A DNA stretch of 64,000 bases, taken from NCBI GenBank assembly GCA_037976565.1, contig CP137682.1, positions 1,304,867 through 1,368,866 on the forward strand, read 5' to 3'. The notes under the pieces are model-generated. The model ran no database searches and was not told the origin of the DNA. It worked only from the letters and a program-made list of their open reading frames with translations. Made by a program: the position numbers and the translations under genes. This DNA comes from Mesocentrotus franciscanus (Eukaryota > Echinodermata > Echinoidea > Camarodonta > Strongylocentrotidae). Shown piece by piece: positions 48,601 to 60,600 of the stretch; within the stretch, counting starts at the first letter, position 1; each line of letters starts with the position of its first letter.

Positions 48601-51600
48601 TATCTGCAATTTAAACTTCAAGTTTCAAGTTTATTTTCAAGTTTATTTTGTTTCACATTTCACAAAAAATAGAATTCACATTGACAAATTTAGAACATAA
48701 TAAGAAATATACTAAAAGTATCACATTATATAATCAATTCTTTGTAAAGACGTCGAAAATTAATTGTATTGAATAGTAGTTTATACAGGGTGAAATGTGA
48801 GGAACCTATTAAAAAGCTCAGCTTGTAGATTATAGGTTCCCCTAACTCACAGTTGTCATTCTTGTATAACACTGAGAATTGGCCCCAATAAACTTGCAAT
48901 AAAATTGTGGTACATGCAAAATACATATATATACATACATGCCAGTAAGTAGTGGCCATTGATCAAGTACTCTGGATGGTCTTTTTCATGGAAATGAAGC
49001 ATGTCTGCTTTCCAATCATCGATCATGGCAGGTCCATTTCCCTCACGAACAGCTTCACGTCTTACAAGATGACAAAGACCATCGTACATTAGAGCCTTGG
49101 TATGGTTGAGAACAGGATCATCATTCTCTGCCCCTAGTGCACAAGTTTCTCCACAATACCATGGTTCTATGAATGAGAAGAGAGATAAATAAGGTATCAT
49201 CACTTAAAGGGGGTGTAACATGACGAGACTATGTGTCTTTCCCCTGGTCTGACTCGGGCCAAGCAGGTATAATACGATTACGGATGACGCGACCGCAGTA
49301 TTTACGTGCGTGCAACATACGCGAACTGTTTCGCGAACGCTAGCGCACACTGACCATGTAGAGATTAAGTCGCTGACTACCATTAATCAAGTCCATTCGT
49401 TTACGTGCAGTTGTCCAAAAGAAGTCGTAGATGGCGTTAAAGATAAAGGCCAGTTCTGGTCATGCGATTGCATTGTGAAAAAAACGTGGAATCGATCAGA
49501 AAAGGTTGATCATTTAGCATATAAGTATTGGTGTGTACTGCAAGGTTCTGGAATCATCAAAATGATAAGAAATTTGGCCCAGTCTTAGTAAAGTTACAAG
49601 CACTGTACACAGAAAGATGTATATGGGACTACGTGACACTATCTACATGAAACTATATATCTATTTGGTCCAAATAGATATAATAATTTACCAAATATAT
49701 AAATTAGTAGGCGGTTTCCCCGCAAAATTTGTATCATCACGTATTGGTCAAAACATTCACATGATTGGTAATGAGAGCTCCCATTTCATTTTTTGAGAGG
49801 GGGGCGTTTCCAAAACTGGTTTATACTAGGCCTGAGTCGAAACGGTTCCCCGCCCGGTCCCCGACCGTCACGCCAAAACCCGGGTTTGAATATTCGAGTT
49901 TCGGGTTTTTCAAAATTAAATTTCACGCTGATATTCTGAAATAACGAACTAAAAATATGCAATTCACAAACTTATATTTCAATTTAATTAAATAAATATG
50001 CTTTAGAAATAAATGGATACCGTTTCAGTTGATGGTAGGCCTTTTTATCGCTCTAAAATTGAGGCTGCAAGGAAGGAATCACCACACTTCGCGGTACCAA
50101 GTGCGTTCAGAAACTGAAGTCAAAATATGATCCACTGAAGACTGAGCAAGTTACGAAAGTACACACACAAGACCAAAATGTTGATCAGACTATTACAATT
50201 AAATCGTAATACTAATAGGCATTGATTTAAGTGTCAAAATATATCCACAACATAATGGTTTACCCTTGATATTATGATGAAGGAAAATAAATTAAAGCTC
50301 TTGAAATAACATCAAAGTGCCTTTCGTTCGTTCGTTCTAAAAATGCGTGCAAGCTGAAGTTAGGAGTCAAGTTTTTGAAGCCCGTACCGTCATGAATGCA
50401 GACGGAAGTACGAACTGATCTGAACAATAAGCATTAATCCAATTAAAAAACATCACATAACTCATTTTAAGGAACTAACGCTCAACAAATTACAGTACAA
50501 TAATAATTTCCTTTGACAAATAATACTATAGATATTCATGATATCTCACAGAAATAACAACATTTCATGAGCTACGAGTTCAGCTATAGCCATCATTTTG
50601 AAATGAGACGTAATTGTCATGCAGCGCAGTAGACTGTAGAGGGCAGCATGCAGCAGAGAGGAAAAAAATCGCGGGCCTTATAGATCACGTGATATTTTCC
50701 TCTCTGCTGCATGCTGCCCTCAGTCTACTGCACTGCATGACAATCTCATTTAAAATGATGGCTAGCTGAACTCGATATCAATGCGTAGCTCATGAAATAT
50801 CATTATTTATGTAAGATATTATGAATATCTATAGTATTGTTTGTCAGAGCAAATTATTATTTAACGGTAATTTGTCGTGCTGTAGTCCCTTAAAGTGAGT
50901 TACGTGATGTTTTTTAATTGGTTTAATTTTAATTCGGTACCGCGAAGCATGATTCCTTCCATAATTAAATTTTGCAGCCTCAATTTTAGAGCGATAAAAA
51001 GACCTACCGTCAACTGAAACGATATCCATTTATTTTTCAAAGCATATTTATTTAATTAAATTGATTATTTAATCGTTTTGAAAGCAGTAACTGTCTTTTC
51101 CCGTCGCATTATTTAGAACAGCAACTTAATCTTAACTCCCGCCGCTGCATGCACGCGATTTTTAGTATGGTGAAAATTCCTGTTCGGGTACCCGGTCCCC
51201 GCCCCAAATTTTCAAGTCAAACCTGGGTGCGGCAAAACCTGTGATGACTCAGGCCTAGTGTATACCTTTAACCAGTATTTGGCATGCTACACGGCCTTTA
51301 ACCTTCACTGTCTATGTATGTCCAGCGGTAGCCCCCTTTTTTGGGGGGTGACATGAATATTATATCAATGAAAATTATATACAAATTTAAGAATGGCCTT
51401 AAGAACACATTTTTCAGACAAGCATTTTTATATATAAATATTCTGTTAATCAACTACCATCCCTATTTCACAACATCAACAGTTTAAACTCAACATTCAC
51501 ACATATATCCCACCTGTTGTTAAAACATATTATCACTTAGAAAATCCTAAATAATTTTGGCACAAAAGTCAGTAAGACATCATGGACCTGATGTTTGGAA

Positions 51601-54600
51601 CTCCTTACCAAACTCATTAAGGCATTGTTTATCTCTCTGTTTCTTCAAAAAACTCTTATATCAAAATATCTACACAATTAATTTCAACATGCATCGAGCA
51701 TTGATACATGTATCTCAAATTTTGGTCACATTGCAACTCATATATTTGCATATTTCGTATTCTATTTCATATTCTTTGTCTCCTTTATTGAAATGGCTAT
51801 TTTTGCCTTATATCATTGTGCTCACAAGTTTAGTGGCAGCTAAACCTATCAAGGGGCCATGATGCCCGCCCCAACCCCATGACTTTTACAAGCCGATCGC
51901 CTGTCTGATTATCAAGATATTTATGATTGGAAATCGAAACCAAATTTTGCGTTTTCCTAACGTTTTTCATAACACTAGTCTATTGGGGAAAACGAGTATG
52001 GTAAAACCTGTCACTCAAAGATTTTTACTTTTTGAGGCACTTCTTGATCATTTTGAAGCGCGATTTTTAGGGCTTCAATATTACACCATATCACAGACAC
52101 TGATAACACGTAGGGCCGTGCATCTCAGATTTAACATTGTTAAACGATGCCTTTAAAAAGAACCAGTTACACCAACCTTGAAGATTTTCATCTTGTTTGA
52201 TTCCTAGGCAGCCTCTGTGATACCACTTGTATCTCTTGCATTTGTCTGCGAGATGACACTGGATCACTTCATTCTCCCCACATGGGCCATGCTTCTTGTG
52301 ACAGATGCAGTAGATGTATGAATCACTTTGTTCACATTCTGTGCTGCAGAACCAGTCTGTGTCAGCATCAGGAGCCTGTGTAAGTCCAACACATGCAAGA
52401 TGGAACCATGAATGCTTGCAGGTTCTGCTACAGCACATTACCATGTTATCATTGCTTTCTGAAGTGATAATAAGACAAATAAAATACAAAAGGGTTCAAA
52501 ATTTTCAGTGTTTCTGTCAGTCTTCATTTTTAACTACATGCAGTTGTATTTTCATTAATCTAATGTGGTAGACAAAGTGTAAATAAATTCTATTTGACCT
52601 ATATAAACTTTTGTTTTAATGAGTTTTCAATGAATTCTAACATCTCCCGGTCCTCCCGTAGAGTATAAAACGCGCTTGCTTACATTAGTTTTTATCACCT
52701 GACCAAGTGTTGCAGCGGCGCACGAAACGTCGTGATCTTTTATATCCCTTATTGACCACATTGCGAGACAAACGAATATCACTAGCGATATTATTTTCGA
52801 TACTACATCCGCAATGAGTAATATATTTAGCATTATCTCAATATCTGTTGCCAAGCCTATCACTTCATTATACAAGAGGCAATTCCACGCTATATGGCCC
52901 TTTAAATTTTTTTAAAAAGTATGTCATTCACTACATTGAGATGAAAAGCTATAGTTCAAATAATCATACACATCAATTTTATTCAGTTTATTTTAACAAA
53001 GATTTATACTATAGCCTGAATAATTTGTACCGTTTGGGACGTACCTTCAATTTGCCCCAAAAGTTTAAATCTCTTCACAGAAATATCAGAAACAATAATA
53101 AACAAACAGTTTTAATACCTGAATGGCAAACACAGTGCTGAAGGGCTGTCTCTGGTAGATCTTTGGCGGCCTCAGAGAATGCTTCTGCAGCAACATGGAT
53201 ATCTGCTTGGTCAGGACTAGTCCAACAGAAGTCCACGATTTGCTGTGACAGTTGGTTAATCCATCTTATTTGTTCAGTAGTCTTTCTGTTGGAAGTTGGA
53301 AGACCCTTTGGGACATCATCCAGCTGTTTCATACCGCATAATCTCATAGCGCAAAGCAGGACATGACCTTCTGTTGAGAACTGAATTAAAATAGATAGGC
53401 ATGAGTAGGCATTACCTGCCAAAGGCCCTAAATTAATTATTCATCGCTTTGCGTTTTAGACTTTCACCATGTGCGGTGCCTCAACCAGGCTATTTATCGA
53501 CCCAAACAAATTTAATGGAAGTTGAAAAAAATAAACATTTTCTTAACTTTAAAGAGGCAGTATATACATCACACTTTTGATGCAAAGTGCACTTTATTTC
53601 TTATTTTGATCTATTTGTTATCTTGACTGGCTAAAAGAAGCCGTCATTGCTTTTATTGACCAATTATTATAAGAAAGCAGTCTAGAGCATGCGGAGCAGT
53701 TCTTGAAAATATCAAAACCACTCTTGGGAACAAATATTTGATGATGTTGTTTGTATTGAAAAGGGTCAGGAGGCGTGCAGGGGGGCAGATGCACAGTATC
53801 CAATGAAAGAGGACAGGGGCCACACTATCATTAAAACAAATATAATAAAAATGGAGACAAGGGCCCTAAAGTAAGGGGCAGAGTGTATATTAACCTTTTA
53901 AAAGGCAGGGGCAGAGAGCACAGTGTTGGAAGGGGAGGGGCAGAATACCAGAAAAGGGGGCGGGGGCACTATACATAAAATTAGGGGCGGGCAGAGGGCA
54001 GAGTGCTGGGGCAGAGGAAGAGTAGGCTGCCTTACAAGACAGATGGCTGTCTTGGGCACACGCACTGCAAAAAAAAGTATAACTAGAAAAGTCAACGCAA
54101 AGCGTAGCATCCCCTCGCAGGGTACAAATGGCCTATATATGTCAGAACAAGTTACCTCCATTAGACTATACTATTACATTACTAGGCAAGGAAGTTAACC
54201 ACATTTTCACATATATACATGTAATTAGGTGTTTTTGCATATTTAATGAGCTATGACCTTTCACCTTTGACCTACATACTCCGAAATCGAACTTAGGCTG
54301 TGTTTTGATACCATGTACCTTCATATCAAATTTCATTAAAATCCATCAAACATTATTGAAGTTATCGAACGGAAACCAGATTCGCATATTTAATGAGCTA
54401 TGACCTTTGACCTACATACTCGGAAATTGAACTTAGGCTGTGTTCTGATACCAAGTACCTTCATATCAAATTTAATTAAAATCCGTCAAACATTATTGAA
54501 GTTATCGAATGGAAACCAGATTCGCATATTTAATGAGCTATGACCTTTGACCTACATACTCGGAAATTGAACTTAGGCTGTGTTCTGATACCATGTACCT

Positions 54601-57600
54601 TCATATCAAATTTGATTAAAATCCGACAAACATTATTGAAGTTATCGAATGGAAACCAGATTCGCATATTTAATGAGCTATGACCTTTGACCTATATTCT
54701 CCGAAATCGAACTTAGGCTGTGTTTTGATACCATGTACCTTAATATAAAATTTTATTAAAATCCATCAAACATTACTAACGTTATCGATCGAAAACCAGA
54801 TGTGTATTTTTTCGCATATTTAATGAGCTATGACCTTTGACCTTTGACCTACCTACTCCGAAATCGAACTTAGCCTGTATTTTGATACCATGTACCTTCA
54901 TATCAAATTTCATTAAAATCCGTCAAACGTTACTGAAGTTATCGATCGGAAACCAAATTTGTTACGAACGGACGGATGCACGGAAGAAAGGAAGGAAGGA
55001 CGGACAGCAGCCTTTCTTTATCCCCTCCGACTTCGTCGGCGAGGGGATAAAAAGGGGCCATGGGCACTGCTCCATACCAGGCAGAAGCACACCCATCTTT
55101 TGTTGTTGGAAGGAAGGGGGAAGAGTGTGCATCATTACCCTAAAATGCAGCCAAGAGGCAGAATACCATAAAGGGGGTTTGGGCTGGGCGTAGTACCCGA
55201 ACCAAGGGAGGGGGTGGTTGTCGAAGAGGATTCAATGCTGCTATGTACGGGCTAGGGCAATCTCGGGAGATCATGACGTGATGACCTGAGATTGCCCTAC
55301 ATAACAGCATTAAGTCCTCTTGTGTAATAAATATAGGCAGGTTGATGGATGTAGATATGGTATATTGAAACTACAAATGTAGGCCCTACTCTCAGGGGTG
55401 GGGAGGGGGGGGGGCACTCAGATTTTTTTTGCTGGGGATGTGCTTCAGTCATCAGGCACTGATGTTCTTATTGTTTATGCAATAGATGATGTTGCTATGT
55501 TGGGCATCCTTTATCTTTTCGATTTAAAATTGACATTATATTTTCATACCAATTGACTATTATCACGACACAGATTCATCTTTTTTCCGGAACCGGACCC
55601 TTACTTATAAAAATAAAAACTAATATGGATTGTTACCTCGTACAGCTCCCATATAGTTTGGAAACGAGACTGCATGACATCACCCATAAAGGAAAGATAG
55701 TCGAAATTGTCCTTTAGCTGGGCTATGGTTCCTCTGTCTGCCAGGCTCGCACCACTGAAGAACTTGTTGTTGGAGTCCTATTACAATTGGATGTGGAATA
55801 GGGAAGCCAAATTTTTAGAAAGACTTGGAGCAAAAGCCATCTTCCCATACATATCTCTACTATAAAACAGGGCTATGTGAGGTTAGGATATGAGAAAGTA
55901 AGGAGGAGGAAGTGGGAGCTAGTCTAAGTTAACAGACCCATTACTCCTCGGTCCACACAAACATACCACAAATTATGCACTCTCCACACAAACAGTGTGT
56001 GGTGGATGTGTGTTTCTGCTACCGTACATGGGGGGTGTTTCACAAAGACTAAGATCGACTTTAAGTTGGACTTAAGTATAACAGGCCGTTCATGCCACTG
56101 TTTGCTCTTACCATTTACTGGCATTTGTCTTTCAAGGGACGTACAAATCGTGGTCTCAAATCTACAGAGTTTACATAATTTTTTGATAGTTCATACTGAA
56201 GGAAAAAATATTATTTAAAGATTATAATTGAGAGACCAATGGGGATAGCAACCAATGGCATGAATGGCCCGCCATACTTAAGTCCAACTTAAAGTCGATC
56301 TTAGTCTTTGTGAAACACCCCCATGGTCTTTCCATTCTCGGCAGGCACTCTCCTCACAAACTATGAGGCAATGTGGGGGGGGAGCATGCACAGTACTAGG
56401 CCTACATTTGCTAAAGAGCAAAAGGAGACAATGGGCATGGTAATGCGTTAATCGGCTTGTGAGAAAAAGGGACAAGAGAGGCAAGAAGCCATGCTACATA
56501 ATTTGTGCAAAAATTGTGAAAAGAAAATGACCAAAACAGTGAGGGAGAAAGAGAAACAGAAAGGGGTCGTTTGCTCACCTCCCCCCACCCCCCCCAACGG
56601 CCCCAGGCGGTTTACCATGTATGCTACTGAATATCTTCATTTAAAGCCCCACTGTACTATTTGTAGCTACTTGCTTCCTCTATATAGAAAAAAATGCCTA
56701 AGCAGTGCCTGTTGGTCCCCCATGATCCTCTTTTTCTTATGTTAATTGAGAGCTGAGTTGATGAGATGACCACCTGTCAGTGACCAGGCTAATCCCTCTA
56801 ATCCCTCCTGGCCAAACTAATGCAGAGGGGCTTTAATTAAAATTGTATGGATGGCAGTCGATCTTTGGCACTAACCTGCAAGTGACACATTTCTTTATGG
56901 AATTCTTGAGGACATGCATGCAATCCTTCCAAACGATCATCCCACTCCTTTCCATTGCTCCTTGCTCTTTGAGCATTCAGGATACTCTCAATTGCCAAGC
57001 TATCACCATTTAAAAGACATGGCACAGGTTTCCCTTCTACCACAGGGACATACTGCTGCAGATTCTCCATCACTTGTATCATCCCTTCAGTTGTGCTTGG
57101 ATCTGCATCTACAACACCTAATGTCACCTGTTAACATAAACATATAGGACTATAAAATACGACCTTCGCATCAGAATATTACCCGTTACTAATTGGAAAT
57201 TCTTGAACGAAAGCCTATGTTGATTTAACTCCGGGAAAAGAAAGAAAAATTCACATAAAAGAAATATCATAACATATATAGAAATGAAATAAATATAAAT
57301 TAAAATCGACATTTAAATAATAGTTTAGTGATCCCAAGGAAAGAAAGAATAAGTGACAATATTGTACGTAACATGTAGAAGGAAGTATCCTATAGAGAGA
57401 GAGAGAGACGATAGAGAAAGAGACGAGAAATAAAGAGAAATAAAGGCAAATGAGGAGTGGAAAGTCAAAGTGACATAAGTGAAATATACAGTCAAACCTG
57501 CTTTAGTGACCACCTGTCTACAAAGACCACATGCTTTGTTTCCCTTGGAAACGGTTTCTCATTGAAACATGTACTAAAGGAACTTAACAAAAAAAGAATG

Positions 57601-60600
57601 GGGACAGAAGGAGAAAGATAATGAGTGTAAAGTACAAGTTTTGACTATCACTTGTCCACTTACACATTCAGATTTTGCCTGCATGTCTTCGGTGTGCTTG
57701 TGGAGGATCCTTTGGGGCACTTTGCTTTTGAGATGTTGAAGTTGAGGAATGTATTCCAGAAGTATCTTGCGAACAATGAATATGGCCCTCTCTCGCTGCC
57801 TTTCCAAGACTTCTGGGGATGGGAGGAAGGTGTATGGGTCAAGCTGTGATGCAGGTACTTGGCTCTTTGTATCGACTGTTTGAACCCTGTGCTTGACAGC
57901 AAAACTCATTGTTTGAGCACTCTTCTTGTCTCTGATCCCTGGCTTACTTACTTGTATGTTATCAGTACAGAAACTATAAATTGGATGGAATTTGTAGGTC
58001 AGCCTCCTTTGTGGGTCGCTCCTCCTTTCCTGAAAATGTAATCAGACCAATCATTCACTTTTCTCTTTCTCTATTCATCAGGTCTCATTTTATTTAAAGT
58101 GCCATATTTTACCATAACTTTAGGAAAAAAAAAGGAGACGTAACAATTTTTAAATCAGTATTGTTTAAACAAATCATTGGTTCTGAGTAGCATAATAAAG
58201 TGAATAACTTGGATTGAAATCTGTTTGTTTTTATCATGTCAAAATTCAATAACAATAATATTTACTTCATTAACTAGATTTTTTTAATATGGAAAATTGA
58301 ATCTCCGTAATTGTATAGAGATGGTGAGCAGCACTCTTGACATGGAAGCAAGGGAGGAGAGAAAGTTAAATATCATTGCTTTCAACATCCCGGATAGTGA
58401 TAGTGCCGATGGAAATGGAAAAGGAAAACTTACTTCCACCATGCGTTTCCACTCCCACAGTTGCTTGTCATGGGATTCACTGATATCGGCCACTTTGCTT
58501 CTGGATCCTTGGACGCCTTGGGTGATACCCATTTTGTTTAGTGTTATAAAGACCTTCTGACTGACGCTCTGTCTCCATAACTCTATTGCAACACAACCTG
58601 GCACAAATGAGTATTTAATTTTTGACCGTTGGTAGAGGATTGTGGAAAGCAATTGTCCCACTCTTCGGCATCTCATAGAGACAGCTTCATCATGATCTAG
58701 ATGCCTGCATGGAAAAAGGAAAAACATAGCGAACAATTAAAGGGATTGGGTAACATTGCCTCAGATTCTGAAACAAAAACCTGGATTTAGCTCATGCTGC
58801 AATGATAATTATGAACCTTTAGGTTAGTTAAGAACCCCATCACTTTCACAAGCCGATCGCCCGTCTGATTATCAAGATATTTACGATTGGAAATCAAAAT
58901 TAAAAAATTTGTTTTCCTAACGGTTCTTATAACATAGAGTCTAATGGGGAAATGAGTATGGTAAAACCGGTCACTCAAAGATTTTTTCTTTTTTGAGACA
59001 CTTCATGATATTTTGAAGCGCAATTTTTTTAGGGCTTCAATATCACACCATATCACAGACACTGATAACATGTAGGGCCATGCATCTCGGATCTAACTTT
59101 GTTAAACGATGCCTTTAATAAAATTACAGGAGTTTTGATATGGGGTAATATATATTCATCAATTTACTTTATTATTCTTCGCACACACTCATTTCTTCAT
59201 AGGGCCTATAAATATATAATTTTGAGAGTGCCTTACTTTAAAGGGCAAGTCCACTCCAAAAATAACTTACTTTCAATAAAAGCAGAAAAATCAGACAAAT
59301 CAATCAAAAAAAGTTTGAGTTTGAGATTTCCCCATGCCTTTGCACAGGTTATATGATTCGTATCATATTGCGTGCATGACATTTCCCCAAAACTTTTATG
59401 AATTTTGAAGATTTGATACTATTTTCTGAATATTGTATTTCATAATTATTGATTAAAAAAAAAAAAAAAAATTACTCTCTATTTGTGCATCCACACAAAA
59501 ACATATTACTAACAATCTAACTTGGATGCTGATGTGAAGAAATAAGATTCTTAGGGTGAAAATAGGAAATTTATATTATCAATATAAAGAAAATAATTAG
59601 TGGATAGTTAGGACCATACGTCACAGACTCATGAGTGAGTTGCCAATTTGTGTAGTGATTTTCAAAGTTGTTCATGTCATTAAAAATTCATAACTTTCTT
59701 ATTAGTTATCCGATTTTGCTCAAACTTTTTTTGATTGGTTTGTCTGATTTTTCTGGTTCTATTGAAAGTAAGTTATTTTTGGAGTGAACTTGGGCTTTAA
59801 GTATATCATGAAAGCATTTGCCTGGACATGCAATGCTGATATCTATTATAATTAATTACTGTAAACATCAGAATCAACATTGGCCTACATTTAATTCAGG
59901 ATTGTTTTGGAATAAAAAAAAAACAAAAGTAAAAAAACAAAAAAACAAACAATACACCTTTTCACGGTTAAGGCCGCCGTTTTAATTTGCGAGTTAACAT
60001 TGCATCATCAATGTTTTCAGATGTGCATCTATTGTTGCGTCACTACCTGCGCTGTGCGCTCACATCATATTGATATGGGTGCCATTTTAAATTACGAGTA
60101 AACAACTTTGTTGTGAAAGGGTGTATTATTTAATTTGATCGATCATACCTTGAACTTCCTAATTGTATATGAAAATGCCTGAAATTAAAAAAAAAAGAAA
60201 AAATAGAAATACCTTGTTTTACTTCCTGTCCCTTTGTAGTTATGGAGCATTGTCGCCTTCAACGAAGATGTCATAGTCTCGATACAGCGGAGGGTTGCTG
60301 GAATGGCATCTTTTGCTTCATTACATGCTTGGGTCCATGAGAATGCTCCAATTGCCTCTGCGGATACCTCCTGTGAAAACGAAGGTATTCTCTTGGCCTT
60401 GCTCAACTATATATTCATGAGGAACAAAAATGATAGAACCGACAGTGTGAGATGGCATTTAAAAATGGTTAGGCATCATTTAATCATTGTTACATGTACT
60501 TATCCCAACATCATATGGTTAAAATAGAAGGAGAAGATTCAGGGTATGTGAAAGATGATGGGACACAATATTCGGAAAATTTAATGAAGCAAATGCTCCG

